A model generated the notes under the pieces. That model did not search any database. It was not told the origin of the DNA and worked only from the letters and a program-made list of their open reading frames with translations. A stretch of 64,000 nt of DNA from Planctomycetota bacterium. GTDB taxonomy: Bacteria > Planctomycetota > UBA1135 > GCA-002686595. Below, one piece after another: positions 1-9,776 of this stretch. Position 1 is the stretch's first letter; every line of letters starts with the position of its first letter. The stretch is from the NCBI GenBank assembly GCA_016795325.1, contig JAEUHY010000017.1:1-64000 (forward strand). The letters run 5' to 3'. The position numbers were made by a program, and so were the translations under genes.

Positions 1-129
1 GGTGGGGGGTGGCGCCCCGGCGGCGGCGGTTGCCCGGGGTCCGCTCAGCTCCCTCCCCCCGTCGGGCGCGGGCGCCCCCCCCCCGTCCGCGGCCCCCGCC
101 CCCCCCCCGCGACGAGCTAAACCAGCTGG
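1..129. other. Low-complexity G/C-rich window start, no gene
   Basis: The stretch is almost pure G and C, with several long C runs between about positions 70 and 108, and it shows no codon structure like the adjoining genes. It lies just downstream of the subtilase stop codon. I see no recognisable gene. It may be a real low-complexity spacer or poor-quality sequence at a contig end. Confidence 0.5.
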
Positions 130-3100
130 CTACTGGCACACGGTGAAGCGCACCGCGTTCGACAGGCCCGTGGTCGACGGGCTCTGCGGATCGCGCATCC
201 ACCACTGCGCGAAGACCGTCTCACCGGGCACGATGCCATTCGCGTTCATGTAGGCGGTCGTGAACGTGAAGCTGTAGAAGCCCGAGCACGAGTTGCCGCT
301 CGAGGCTCCGCCACTGTTGATCGACGACGTGCGGATCGTCGGCGCGGCGACGCACAAGGTGCCGCCCTGGAACGGAGCGGCGGTCTGCGCGTTGCCCCAG
401 AACAGCAGGCCGAACTTCTGGTTGAGCACGTTGGTGGAGCTCACGATGAAGTTGCCCGCGCTGCGCGAGGGCTGCACTCCGTTCGTGAAGATCCCCGGCA
501 CGCAGCCGAGCGAGTTGGTCTTGCCGGTGCAGTACGTGACCACCGAGGCCGCGTTCGCGAACACCGGCCCGTAGTGCGCCGTTCCGCTCAAGTTGCCGGC
601 GTTGTCGACGCAGCGCAGGTGGAAGTAGCGCGCCGCGGTCGACGAGCCGATGTTCTGCGTGAAGCTCGTCGCGCTCGCCGCGATGTTCGCCGCGCCCGTC
701 GGAACGGTCGTCGGCGAGCTGTCCCACACGCCGAGGTAGCCCGCTCGGCCCGAGTGCGCATCAAAGGACGGAACCCAGGTCACCGTCACGTTCGTGCTGC
801 ACTGCTGCACGTTCGCGGGGTGCGTGGCCGAAGCCAGACCCGGCGGCGTCGCCGGCGCCACCGCATCGATGAGCAGCGGTGCGGCCCACGCAAAGCCGTT
901 GGAGCCGTTCCCAGAGTTGTCGAACGGCCGCAGGTTCAAGTAGATCGCCGTCGCACTGCTGTTCACCGGAATCGTGGCGGAGTTGATCGCGCCCCACACG
1001 ATGGTCGAGCCCGGATCGCCGGGGAAACCGTTCGAGGTCACGAGCGCCGAGTAGCCCTGCACACCCGACAGGTTGTCCGCCGGCTGCGTCCAGGTGTAGT
1101 CGATGGTCGTGTCGTTCGACCACACGCCCTGGGTGTGCGAGGTCGAGACGATGCTGGGGAGCTGCGGCGGAGTGCCGTCGACGACGAAGTTGACCGCGTC
1201 GAACAGGTACGGATCGTTGTCGACGTCGAGGTACGCGCTCGCGCTCTTGAAGCCCTCCGTAGGCCAGCTCAGGCGCCAGCGCACCTGCCGCGACGCGCCC
1301 GGGCCGAGATCACCGAGAGCGACATCCTGGCCGTCGCTCTGGTTGTCGGTGTGCGTGGCGAGCAGACCGTCGCCCAGCGTGCTCTCCGACTGCACGACGA
1401 CGCCGTCCGCGGCGTAACCGTCGAACGACGCGCCGCTGGCGAGTCCGGCGCTGTTCGAGGCGAAGCCGTACACGTCGACTTGTTGGTTGGGCTTCAAGTA
1501 GTAGCCGAACGAGTAGACGTCCAGGCTCGGCGCGCAAGCGGCCTCGTTGAGCTCGTACGTGACCACCACGCTCATCTTCACGGTGCTGAACCAAGCCACG
1601 TTCGTCGGCCAGACCTTGAAGCGCCAGGTTCCGGCCACGGGCAGGTCGAGCGTCCGCACTTCGTTGTTGTCGATCGCGCTCTGGTGGACGGTGAACTCAC
1701 CGGTGTTGCCCGCGGGATCGATTCCGCCGATGGGGCTGTCGAGGTACATGTCCCAGTTGTTCACCAGCGCCTGCGAGGCGCCAGCCGAAGCCTCGGGCTC
1801 GATGTAGCTCATCGCGACCGTGACGCGCTTGCAGTTGGCGGGGACGTTGAAGTCGGCGAATGTCCAACCGTTCCACCAGGTCGCATCGAACGTCCAGTAG
1901 TTGATGAAGTAGTCCGAGCTCCCGAGCAACGACTTGTGCGCAGAGACCTTGCCTGCGCCGAAGCGGTCCATGTGGGCGTCGCTCGGAAACTCGAGCAGCT
2001 GGCCGCCCTTGGTCTCCGCGCTCGACATGAGGAGCGCCGCGATGCCCGCGGGCTTGTAACGCAGGCCCGGATAACCGTCCGAGATCTGCGCGGCAAGGCC
2101 GGCCACCTGCGGCGTCGCCATGCTGGTGCCTTCGAGGAACTTGTAGCCGTTGGTCGAGCCCGCATCGATCGAGTTGACCTCGCGACCGGACGCGACGACG
2201 TTCGGTTTCCAGCGGCCGTCGCCGCACGGACCCAGGCTCGAATCGAAGGCCCACGAGTTGGGGAACCCCTCGGGCGAGTAGAAGTTGACCACGCTGCCGA
2301 CGGTGAGCGCGTTCTTCGCTGTCGCTTGCAAGCGGATCGACTGGGTGCTCGTCTCGCCTTCGTTGCCCGCCGCGAACAGGTAGGTCTGGTCGTAGTTCCA
2401 AACCTCCGCGTCGATGGTGCGCGCGTCGGCTTCCGTGCCGACCCAACCCGTGCCGAACGAACCCCACGAGTTGTTCGAGAGCACCGGCTTGGTCGTGTTG
2501 CCAAATCCGTCGAAGAAGCCGAAGCGGTTCACGCTGATCAGCGTGGCCGTCGCCGTTCCCGAGGAGAAGCAGTTGGCGTCGAACATGCGCGTGATGTAGG
2601 CGCGCGATTCGCTGCCGCCGCGCGCCAAACCGGGCGCCACGCCCTTCAAGCTGTTCGAAGGACTGCCGTTGCCGTTGCCCAGCAGCGTGCCGAGCACGTG
2701 CGAGCCGTGCTCGCAGCCGTCCGTGAACGGATTGTTCGCGCCGGTGAAGTCCCAGCCCCAGGCCGCGATCTGGAAGCCCTGGTGCGCGCCGTCGATTCCC
2801 GAGTCGAGCTGCGCGACCGACACCACGCCGCTGCTGTTGCCGGGGAAACTCAGACGCGACGTGTCGGCCCCGATCATCGGCGCCGACTCATCGTGCGCGA
2901 GCGTCGGCGGCGCGTCCGGCTCGATGAACTGCACGAAGTCGAGCTCGGCGAGTTGCTCGATGTGCTGAGGCAGAGCCCACACGCGGAAGGCGCGGATCTC
3001 TTCGACCCACTCACGCACCTCGAGGCCGAGCTCCTCGAGCGCGCGCTGCGCCGGGCCGTTGCTCGACCAGGTGCGCGGCTGCAGCGGGTCGTTCTCGACG

Positions 3101-3885
3101 CGCTGCATCACGGCCCCGTCGAGGCGCCACGCCGAAGCCGCGGGCTTCCACGTGGACGCCGCGTTGAGGTCGCTCTCGTACACGTCGACGTACAGCGGCA
3201 GACGTCCCTGCGGATCCGGCGCCAGCGTCGCGAGGTTGGGGTGCAGCTTCTGGTTGGCGCGCGGCGCGCCGACCCAGCGCACGAACTCGAGCGACGCGAC
3301 GGCGTCGAGTTGCTCGACGGGCACCGAAACCTTGATGCAGTAGTACGGGTGGAAGCCGAGCAGCTTTACGCCCAGCGCTTCGAGCTCTGCGCCGCGCTCG
3401 GGCGTCATGCGGCGGCCGAACATGACGAAGCCGTGCGTGTGCGTGCGGCCTTCGAGCTGCGCGCGCGCGGCCTGCGCCACGAGCAGCGGGTCGAGCCGTT
3501 CGTCGGCCGGCGGGAAGTACTTGGCGCCGGCGAAGCCCAGGTAGAAGGGATCTTCTTCGACGCTGTCGACGAGTGTGTCGCCGGCGGACGAGGCGCGCTG
3601 TTCGCGGCGGGTCGGGCGCGGCACAGAGTCGTCGAGTTGCGCCGGCATCCGGCCGGGAGCGCCCATGTCGATGTTGCGCTCGGGCGCGATCGCCTCGGGA
3701 GTCGCGAGCTTCGCCGCATAGTCGGCGCGCGGAAGGTTGCCCGCGGGCGAGCCCTGGGGCTGCACCGACGCGGCCTCGGCAACCGTCTGCCTCTGCTGGG
3801 CGGCGGCGGCGCCGACGAGAAGCGTCGCGGCGGCAAGGACTAGGGCGGAGGGGCGGAGCTGCGTGCGTGAGTCGTTGAGGTGCAT
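130..3885 (-). CDS. Secreted subtilisin-like serine protease (S8) with C-terminal WMRDP module
   Basis: This is a 1251-residue secreted peptidase of the S8 (subtilase) family. An N-terminal signal peptide (about residues 1-29, ending in an Ala-rich stretch before QQ) directs export. The catalytic triad is visible as Asp361 in AQLDSGID, His393 in EHGSHVLG and Ser588 in GTSMATPQVAG; the oxyanion region has NNSWG and AAGNEG. Roughly 330 residues precede the catalytic Asp and are longer than a simple inhibitor propeptide. Beta-rich Ig-like segments follow the protease domain. The last ~130 residues begin with a YCTG...GCVP cysteine pair and end in QWWMRDP...LSNA, a module shared with two other secreted proteins here. 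It probably degrades extracellular protein; the substrate is unknown. The ATG at 3885 is directly followed by the signal peptide, which supports this start. Confidence 0.93.
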   Translation of the reverse strand: MHLNDSRTQLRPSALVLAAATLLVGAAAAQQRQTVAEAASVQPQGSPAGNLPRADYAAKLATPEAIAPERNIDMGAPGRMPAQLDDSVPRPTRREQRASSAGDTLVDSVEEDPFYLGFAGAKYFPPADERLDPLLVAQAARAQLEGRTHTHGFVMFGRRMTPERGAELEALGVKLLGFHPYYCIKVSVPVEQLDAVASLEFVRWVGAPRANQKLHPNLATLAPDPQGRLPLYVDVYESDLNAASTWKPAASAWRLDGAVMQRVENDPLQPRTWSSNGPAQRALEELGLEVREWVEEIRAFRVWALPQHIEQLAELDFVQFIEPDAPPTLAHDESAPMIGADTSRLSFPGNSSGVVSVAQLDSGIDGAHQGFQIAAWGWDFTGANNPFTDGCEHGSHVLGTLLGNGNGSPSNSLKGVAPGLARGGSESRAYITRMFDANCFSSGTATATLISVNRFGFFDGFGNTTKPVLSNNSWGSFGTGWVGTEADARTIDAEVWNYDQTYLFAAGNEGETSTQSIRLQATAKNALTVGSVVNFYSPEGFPNSWAFDSSLGPCGDGRWKPNVVASGREVNSIDAGSTNGYKFLEGTSMATPQVAGLAAQISDGYPGLRYKPAGIAALLMSSAETKGGQLLEFPSDAHMDRFGAGKVSAHKSLLGSSDYFINYWTFDATWWNGWTFADFNVPANCKRVTVAMSYIEPEASAGASQALVNNWDMYLDSPIGGIDPAGNTGEFTVHQSAIDNNEVRTLDLPVAGTWRFKVWPTNVAWFSTVKMSVVVTYELNEAACAPSLDVYSFGYYLKPNQQVDVYGFASNSAGLASGASFDGYAADGVVVQSESTLGDGLLATHTDNQSDGQDVALGDLGPGASRQVRWRLSWPTEGFKSASAYLDVDNDPYLFDAVNFVVDGTPPQLPSIVSTSHTQGVWSNDTTIDYTWTQPADNLSGVQGYSALVTSNGFPGDPGSTIVWGAINSATIPVNSSATAIYLNLRPFDNSGNGSNGFAWAAPLLIDAVAPATPPGLASATHPANVQQCSTNVTVTWVPSFDAHSGRAGYLGVWDSSPTTVPTGAANIAASATSFTQNIGSSTAARYFHLRCVDNAGNLSGTAHYGPVFANAASVVTYCTGKTNSLGCVPGIFTNGVQPSRSAGNFIVSSTNVLNQKFGLLFWGNAQTAAPFQGGTLCVAAPTIRTSSINSGGASSGNSCSGFYSFTFTTAYMNANGIVPGETVFAQWWMRDPQSPSTTGLSNAVRFTVCQ

Positions 3886-4065
3886 GGCGTGAGAAGAGGG
3901 AACGGGTCCCTCGGATCACGCAGAGCGCTCCCGGCGGAGATCACGGCAGATGAAAAAAGTTCGCGTTGCCGTTGGCGATCCGCCGCCACGATCAAATCCA
4001 CCACCCGCGCGCCGAAGGTTCGACGCTGCCGTTGGTCGCGCGCGCCGTTGGAGCTCCGACGCGCT

Positions 4066-4662
4066 TCAGGCGCTCTCGAGTTCGCGCCGCAGCCACATGC
4101 GGGCCACGCGCCAACCGCGCACCACCGTCGGCTCGCTCACGCGCAAGGCGGCGGCGGTGTCTTCCACCGAGCAGCCGCCGAAGAAGCGCAGTTCGACGAT
4201 GCGCGCCAGCTGTTCATCGACCTTGCCGAGCTTCTCGAGCGCCACGTCCAAACCGATCAAATCCGTGGACGACTCTTCGAACAGCTCGACCACGTCCTCG
4301 AGCGCCAAGCGTTCGCGCTCGCCGCCGCGCTTGAGCGCTGCGCGCCGCCGCGCGTGGTCCACGAGCACGCTGCGCATCGCTTTGGCGGCGACATTCAGAA
4401 AATGCGCGCGGCTGGAGAAATCGCGTTGTACGCCGTCGCCCTGCAGGCGCAACCAGGCTTCGTGCACGAGCGCCGTCGGTTGCAGCGTCTGGGCGCGCTC
4501 CTCCCCCATGGCCGACTGCGCCAAGCCGCGCAACTCGCCGTAAACCAGCGGCAGCAGCTCCGAAGCGGCGCTCTCGTCGCCCGAGGCCATGCGCGCGAGG
4601 AGCGCGCTGGTCATGGTCTGCTGCGACTTGTCCATGGAGAGCTCGCCAACGAGCGCGGTCAT
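4066..4662 (-). CDS. ECF-like RNA polymerase sigma factor (Sigma70_ECF type)
   Basis: The 198-residue product has the features of the sigma70 ECF-like family expanded in Planctomycetes. Region 2 contains LLPLVYGELRGLA and LQPTALVHEAWLRL, a linker contains VLVDHARRRAALKRGG, and region 4 contains LARIVELRFFGG followed by a helix-turn-helix ending in WRVARMWLRREL. The chosen ATG at 4662 is preceded by a purine-rich AGGAGAGGGG ribosome-binding stretch; a second in-frame ATG lies nine codons later (4635). The gene is divergent from the kinase-TPR gene starting 99 bp away, the same layout as the sigma/kinase pair near 58 kb. The kinase is therefore likely a functional partner, perhaps acting as a regulator, since no anti-sigma gene is visible nearby. 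Confidence 0.9.
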   Translation of the reverse strand: MTALVGELSMDKSQQTMTSALLARMASGDESAASELLPLVYGELRGLAQSAMGEERAQTLQPTALVHEAWLRLQGDGVQRDFSSRAHFLNVAAKAMRSVLVDHARRRAALKRGGERERLALEDVVELFEESSTDLIGLDVALEKLGKVDEQLARIVELRFFGGCSVEDTAAALRVSEPTVVRGWRVARMWLRRELESA

Positions 4663-4761
4663 GAAAGTTACCCCTCTCCTCCAGTAGCAGCAAACCGCCG
4701 GGCTTGGAACGCGCTTTTCGCGGCAGCCCGCCGCGCTGGCGGCCGCAGACGCACCAGTACG
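4663..4761. promoter_or_regulatory. Divergent sigma-factor/kinase intergenic region
   Basis: These 99 bp separate two divergently transcribed genes, so promoters for both must lie here or inside the gene starts. The purine-rich ribosome-binding stretch of the sigma gene is at its left edge. I do not recognise a clear -35/-10 pair or operator. The call rests on gene arrangement only. Confidence 0.4.
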
Positions 4762-7700
4762 ATGGCTGACCGCATGGAGCGCGAGCGTTGGAGCGCAATC
4801 CGCGAGCTGGTCGAGGACGCCCTCGAGCAGCCCGGCGGGCGAGCGGCCCAGGAGGCCTTCCTGGTCGAGCGGGCGGGCGGCGATCTCGAGTTGCTGCGCG
4901 AGGCGCGCTCGCTGCTCGCGCTCGACGACGATTCGGCGTTCACACCGCCCAGTCCGTCGCAGGTGGCCGCGGCCGCGCGCGAAGGCGCGGTGCGTGACGC
5001 GCAAGCGTTGTGCGGCGCGCTGGTCGGGCCCTACCGGCTCGAACGAGTGCTCGGCAGCGGCGGCATGGGCGTCGTGTACCAAGCGCGCCGCGTCAGCGCC
5101 GACTTCGAGCAAGTCGTCGCGATCAAGCTCGTCAAGCGCGGCATGGACACCGACGAAGTCGTCCGGCGCTTCCAGCGCGAGCGCGCGCTGCTCGCGACGC
5201 TGCAACATCCAGGGATCGCGCGCCTGTACGACGGCGGATCGACCGACGACGGCCGGCCGTGGCTGGCGATGGAGTTGGTCGACGGACGACCGCTCGACGC
5301 GTGGTGCGACGAGCGACGCGCGAGCACCGACCAGCGGCTCGCGTTGTTCGTCAAGGCCTGCCAAGCCGTGGCCTTCGCGCACCGCAACATGGTCGTGCAC
5401 CGCGACCTCAAGCCCTCGAACATCCTCGTCGACGCGAGCGGCGCGCCCAAGCTGCTCGACTTCGGCCTCGCCAAGCTGCTCCACGGCGACGCGCTCGAAA
5501 TGGGCGAACTGACCCAACAGGGTGAGCGCGCGATGACGCCTGCGTACGCGAGTCCCGAGCAGCTGCGCGGCGAAGCGCTCAACACCGCAACCGATGTCTA
5601 CTCGCTCGGATTGGTGCTGTACGAATTGCTGTGCGGCGCGCGCGCCTTCGAAAATCCGGGCAGCGCGCTCGAGCGCCCCGCGCCGCGTCGACTCAGCTCG
5701 CGCGTCACGGCCAACGCCGCGGAGCGCCGCGGCAGCGACGAGCGTCGTCTGCGCCGCCAACTCGTCGGCGACCTCGAGACCATCTGCGCGACGGCGCTCG
5801 CGGAGGCGCCGAGCGCGCGCTATCCCACCGTCGACGCGCTGGCCGCCGACGTCGAGCGCTACCGCCGCGGTCAGCCGATCGAGGCGCGGCCCGCCAGCGC
5901 GCTGTACCGGCTCCAAAAATTCGCGGGGCGCCACCGCTTCGGCGTCGCGGCCGCGGGCCTCGCGCTGCTCTCACTCGTCACGGGCCTCGCCGTGAGCGTG
6001 AGCGCCTACCGGAGCGCGGAAGTCGCTCGCGCAGCGGAGCAATCCGAGCGGCAGCGCGCCGAACGGCGTGAACGCGAGGCGGAGCAGGAAGCCGAACGCG
6101 CGAACGCGGCGCTGGGGATCGTGCGCGAGATCTTCGAAACGGCGGGCAGTCCGAACGAGGCCAACGCCGACGTCACGCTGCGTGAGTTGCTCGATGAGTT
6201 CGACCGGCGCTGGAGCGAGCGCGAGTCGTTGCCGCCGGCGGTCGAAGCCGCCGTGCGCTCGACGCTGGGCAACGCCTACGTCGCGGCTGGTATGGACTCG
6301 AAGGGCAAGCCGCACCTCGAACGCGTGGTCGAGCTCAGCGCCCAGAGCGACAACCCGCTGCTCGAACTGCGCGCCAAGACCGGCTTGGTGCGCGTGCTGC
6401 TGACGGAAGCGGACTACGCCAAGGCTCTCGCGCTGGCGGACGAGGTGGAGCGCGAGCTCGAAAGCGGCGCAACGCTCGAGCGCGCGGCGCTCACCGAGCT
6501 GCGCTTCAACCTCGCGTTGCGCCGCGCGCAGATCCACGCGCAGCGTGGCGAGTTCGAGCCCGCGCTGCGCTCTTGCGAGGCTGCGCTCGCGGCGGCGCGA
6601 GGCACGCAGCCGCCCGACATCGACGCACAAGTCGCCGCGCTGGCGGCTCTCGGACAGATCGCAGTGAAAGCAGCGCAGACGGCGCGAGCGGAGAGCGTCC
6701 TGCGCGAGGCGCTGGCGCTGCACGCGAGCACACAACGGCCGGACACGTCGAGCGTCGCAGCGATTCGCCACGAGCTGGGGGGCGTGCTGCTCACGCTCGG
6801 GCGCGACGAGGAGGCGCAGGGCGAGCTCGAAGCGGCGCTCGAGCTGCGTCGGCGCCTGTACGGCCCGCGCCACATGGCGACCGGCGAGTCGCTCGGGCAG
6901 CTCGGCCGCGTTCACAGCGAGCGTCGCCAGTACACGCTGGCGTTGCCGATGCTCGAAGACGCGCTGGCCATCGCGCTCGAGCAGTCGCCGCGCACTCACC
7001 CCAACGTCGCGACCGCCATGTCGCGCCTGGCGGACTGCAAACGCGCGAGTCGCGACCGCGAAGGCGCGCTGCCGCTCTACCGTGAAGCGCTGGAGATCCG
7101 TCGCGCCATCTACGGCGACGTCCATCCGGTCGTCGCACGCTCGCACGGCAACCTCGGGCTGTGCCTGCAGGAGTTGAAGCAGTACGAAGAAGCCGAGCAG
7201 CAACTGCGCACGGCGATCGAACAGCGGCGCAGCATGGCTGGCGAAGAAGCGGCGCTGGCGACGAATCTGCAGACGCTCGGACTGGTGCGCGAAGCGCGCG
7301 GATTCCCGGCCGAGCGACTGGAGCTCGATCGCGAAGCGCTGGCTTTGCTGCGTGCAGCCTTGCCCGCCAGCGCGGACACGCTGGCCTGGGCGCTCTCGCG
7401 ACAGGCCGCCGCTCTCCAGGAGCGCGGCCGTCCTGCGGAGTCGATCCCGCTGACCGAGGAGGCGCTGCGAGTCCGCGAGCAACTGCACGGCCCCGACCAC
7501 CCGCGCACCGGGCGCGCTCTCTCGGACCTCGGCTCGGCGTTCGTGTTCAACCGTGAGTTCAAGCGCGGAGTCGAGTTGCTCACGCTCGCGGTCGAGCGGC
7601 TGCGCCGCTGCGAGCCGCGCGAGGACAGCGACCTGGGGCTGACCCTCGAACGCCTCGCGAGCGCGCTCCACCAGGACGGTCGCAGCGCGGAGTCGCTCCC

Positions 7701-7848
7701 GTTTTGGAAAGAAGCGCTCGAAACCACGCAGACCGCGCTGGGCGCGACCAACTCACGCACGCAGCGCGTGCGCACGCGCTACGCCGAAGTTCTGCGTAGC
7801 TGCGGCCACACCGCGGAGGCCGAAGCACTCGAGGCGACGCGCAAGTAG
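4762..7848 (+). CDS. Membrane-anchored Ser/Thr protein kinase with C-terminal TPR domain
   Basis: This is a 1028-residue Hanks-type kinase. After an ~85-residue N-terminal helix region, the kinase domain shows a glycine-rich loop (GSGGMGVVY), Lys122 in VAIKLVKRG, HRDLKPSN with Asp215, and DFG with Asp233. A single transmembrane helix at about residues 393-415 is followed by a charged coiled coil rich in R and E. From about residue 440 to the end there are many TPR-like helical pairs, including motifs such as YGPRHMATGESLGQLGRV that recur with variation. The TPRs would lie on the far side of the membrane from the kinase, suggesting a sensor or scaffold role. The ATG at 4762 begins MADRMER; MER four codons on is an alternative. 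The last 117 bp are duplicated downstream at 9663-9779. Confidence 0.92.
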   Translation: MADRMERERWSAIRELVEDALEQPGGRAAQEAFLVERAGGDLELLREARSLLALDDDSAFTPPSPSQVAAAAREGAVRDAQALCGALVGPYRLERVLGSGGMGVVYQARRVSADFEQVVAIKLVKRGMDTDEVVRRFQRERALLATLQHPGIARLYDGGSTDDGRPWLAMELVDGRPLDAWCDERRASTDQRLALFVKACQAVAFAHRNMVVHRDLKPSNILVDASGAPKLLDFGLAKLLHGDALEMGELTQQGERAMTPAYASPEQLRGEALNTATDVYSLGLVLYELLCGARAFENPGSALERPAPRRLSSRVTANAAERRGSDERRLRRQLVGDLETICATALAEAPSARYPTVDALAADVERYRRGQPIEARPASALYRLQKFAGRHRFGVAAAGLALLSLVTGLAVSVSAYRSAEVARAAEQSERQRAERREREAEQEAERANAALGIVREIFETAGSPNEANADVTLRELLDEFDRRWSERESLPPAVEAAVRSTLGNAYVAAGMDSKGKPHLERVVELSAQSDNPLLELRAKTGLVRVLLTEADYAKALALADEVERELESGATLERAALTELRFNLALRRAQIHAQRGEFEPALRSCEAALAAARGTQPPDIDAQVAALAALGQIAVKAAQTARAESVLREALALHASTQRPDTSSVAAIRHELGGVLLTLGRDEEAQGELEAALELRRRLYGPRHMATGESLGQLGRVHSERRQYTLALPMLEDALAIALEQSPRTHPNVATAMSRLADCKRASRDREGALPLYREALEIRRAIYGDVHPVVARSHGNLGLCLQELKQYEEAEQQLRTAIEQRRSMAGEEAALATNLQTLGLVREARGFPAERLELDREALALLRAALPASADTLAWALSRQAAALQERGRPAESIPLTEEALRVREQLHGPDHPRTGRALSDLGSAFVFNREFKRGVELLTLAVERLRRCEPREDSDLGLTLERLASALHQDGRSAESLPFWKEALETTQTALGATNSRTQRVRTRYAEVLRSCGHTAEAEALEATRK

Positions 7849-7851
7849 CCT
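7735..7851 (+). repeat. 117-bp direct repeat, copy A (3' end of the kinase gene)
   Basis: This segment encodes the final ~37 residues of the kinase-TPR protein plus the stop codon. It matches 9663-9779 over the same length with 13 mismatches by hand count (about 89% identity) and no gaps. The two copies are in direct orientation and bracket a methyltransferase gene. Confidence 0.85.
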
Positions 7852-8268
7852 CGTGGAGCGCGCTCGGCAGCGCTCGCTCAGGACGCGCTCGGTTCCACAG
7901 TCTCGCTCCGCGCCCCCAGCGCACCTCGAACGGCTCACAAGGCCACTCCCGAAGAGCAGCACTGGCGGTCGAAGTCATGCTTTGCGCGCGGTCTCGACAC
8001 GACGAGTCGCATCGAGCTCCGGAACCTCTCATCACGTCCCACACGGTGCAGAGTCGCCGCGTTCGGGCGCAGGAATGCGCCGACTGACTGCTGCAGCAAG
8101 CTGCTCGAACGTCGCGTCGAAACCCAAAGACGTCCCCAAGCTCCTGGTCGACGAGCTCTCGCAGTCGCGACCGCTCACCGGCGCCGCGTGACAGGCAGCG
8201 TTGCGATGTTGAAGAGCGCGCCTCAGGCGATGCCCTGACTTGCGCGGAACGCTCCCCTCGAAGAGTCT
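7849..8268. other. Non-coding gap before the methyltransferase gene
   Basis: These ~420 bp follow the kinase stop codon. No reading frame on either strand resembles a known protein or has a convincing start. I see no clear terminator or RNA. It forms part of the ~1.8 kb segment bracketed by the direct repeats. Confidence 0.5.
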
Positions 8269-9360
8269 TTGGAAGTGATTCCCAGCCAACTTCCCGTACT
8301 CGGCCGTGGCCACGTCGACACCTGCGTGCCAGCGGGGCGCGAGGCCGCGCTCTGGGGGTACTTCCAAACCCTCGGTGACAGCGAGGTGCTCGGGTTCGAC
8401 GTTTCCCTCGCCGGGCGTGACGTGCCGCTGCACAGCGCCGCCCTCGGCCAGCCGAGCCCCGACATCGCCGCCCTCTCCCACTGCACAGTCCTTCCTGCGG
8501 CGGACCGCTGTCGCTTCCACCTGAACCTCGCCGTGCCGTTTGAATCGCTGCCCGAGCACAGTGTGCTCACAGTCCGGCCGCGGACGAGTTCGGGCGCGGC
8601 GTTGGGCCTGCGCTACTTGCATCGCCTCACGACGCCGCGGCCCGACGACGCTGCAATCCGCTCCGTGGGCGGCGGCTACGAGGCCGTGGCTCAGGAATAC
8701 CTCGCGTACATGATCGAACTCGCCGGCCTGCCCGCGAAGGCGCGAGTGCTCGAGGTCGGGTGCGGGATCGGGCGCATGGCCTTGGGTTTGTCCGCATTCC
8801 TCGGCGAAGCGAGCTCGTACGTCGGCCTCGACGTCATGCCGGACGCGTTGGCGGTTGCGCGAGCGACTCTGGCTGCGCGCGCTGCGGGCGCGCGCTTCAG
8901 CTTCCAACATCTCGACGTCTACAACGGGTGGTACAACCCGAGCGGTGTGTTGCGCGCCCGAGAGGTGCAGCTCGCGTCGTATGCCGCGGACAAAGTCGAC
9001 TTCATCCTGATGACGTCGCTCCTCACCCACCTCTTCCCCGAGGACATGGCGCACTACCTCGCGCAGTGCCGCGCGGTGCTCGCCCCCGACGGCGCCATGC
9101 TCGTGACGTCCTGGATCATGGATGAGCGCACGAAGGCAGCCACCCGCGCCGGCCGCTCCGCAATCGCGTTCCACGAGCTCGACGGCTACTGGGTCGAGAG
9201 CGAGTCGAACCCCGAAGGCGCGCTTGCGCACGAAGAGGCCACGCTGCTCACCGCGATCGACGCGGCCGGACTGCGCATCGTCCACCGGATCCCAGGGTTC
9301 TGGAGTGGGTCCGTCGGGCTCTCGTTCCAGGACCTCCTCGTCTTGGCGCCGTCGGCGTGA
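8269..9360 (+). CDS. Class I SAM-dependent methyltransferase with N-terminal beta-sandwich-like domain
   Basis: The central part is a Rossmann-fold methyltransferase: motif I is VLEVGCGIGRMALGLS (E162, G164, G166, G168), followed by a YVGLDVMPDAL acidic motif and a later FILMTSLLTHLFPEDM segment. Residues ~30-115 carry LGFDVSLAGRDVP and a conserved PDIA, resembling small Ig-like domains often joined to glycosyltransferases and methyltransferases in surface-polysaccharide loci. The substrate cannot be told. There is no in-frame ATG near the start: the frame opens with TTG at 8269 or GTG at 8275, with a stop at 8236, so the N-terminus may be shortened. The gene sits alone between two direct repeats, unlike its neighbours, which hints at insertion. 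Confidence 0.8.
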   Translation: MEVIPSQLPVLGRGHVDTCVPAGREAALWGYFQTLGDSEVLGFDVSLAGRDVPLHSAALGQPSPDIAALSHCTVLPAADRCRFHLNLAVPFESLPEHSVLTVRPRTSSGAALGLRYLHRLTTPRPDDAAIRSVGGGYEAVAQEYLAYMIELAGLPAKARVLEVGCGIGRMALGLSAFLGEASSYVGLDVMPDALAVARATLAARAAGARFSFQHLDVYNGWYNPSGVLRAREVQLASYAADKVDFILMTSLLTHLFPEDMAHYLAQCRAVLAPDGAMLVTSWIMDERTKAATRAGRSAIAFHELDGYWVESESNPEGALAHEEATLLTAIDAAGLRIVHRIPGFWSGSVGLSFQDLLVLAPSA

Positions 9361-9662
9361 GCCGAACCTCGCGTGCGTCCCACGTGCGCTGCCCACGCCG
9401 CCCGCCCGCGGCCGAGCAACGATAGGAGCCTGCTCGGAAGTCGCGCGCGGAACACCGGTGCAATCCCGACACACGGCGCTCGAGCTCGTCGAGCTGGACG
9501 TCCGCCCCAACTGCAGTCGAGCGTGAAGTCGAGCGCGCGCGCGTCGCGCGAACGCGAACGGTCGACGTGCCCATCGACGAACGGAAGCTCGCCCGCGCCG
9601 AAACGCGGCGCCGGAGGCATGAGCAGCTCGGCGCCCGCAGCAGCTTTGCGGCTCTCGACAAC

Positions 9663-9776
9663 GCGCTGGGCGCGAGCGACTCACGCACCGATCGCGTGCG
9701 CACGCGCTACGCCGAAGTCTTGCGCCGCTGCGGCCACGCTGCGGAGGCTGAAGCGCTCGAGGCGACGCGCAAGTAG
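9663..9776 (+). pseudogene. Remnant of a kinase-TPR gene (C-terminal 37 codons only)
   Basis: The frame ending at the TAG at 9774-9776 encodes a segment starting ALGASDSRTDRVRTRYAEVL and closing EALEATRK, almost identical to the C-terminus of the kinase gene ending at 7848. Nothing upstream in the frame resembles the TPR region, so this is a detached gene tail and not a working gene. A GTG-initiated frame from 9567 could express about 69 residues, but the N-terminal part has no family resemblance. The rest of the 9361-9785 gap shows nothing recognisable. Confidence 0.8.

Noticed and set aside
574..3843. A 1089-residue open frame opposite the subtilase, and similar long antisense frames opposite most large genes
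   Set aside because: They are Arg/Val/Ala-rich mirror frames caused by high GC at third positions, with no family resemblance; the opposite strand has clear catalytic motifs.
7853..8191. A 112-residue frame between the kinase and methyltransferase genes
   Set aside because: Composition is Ser/Arg-rich with no motif, start signal or codon pattern like true genes nearby.
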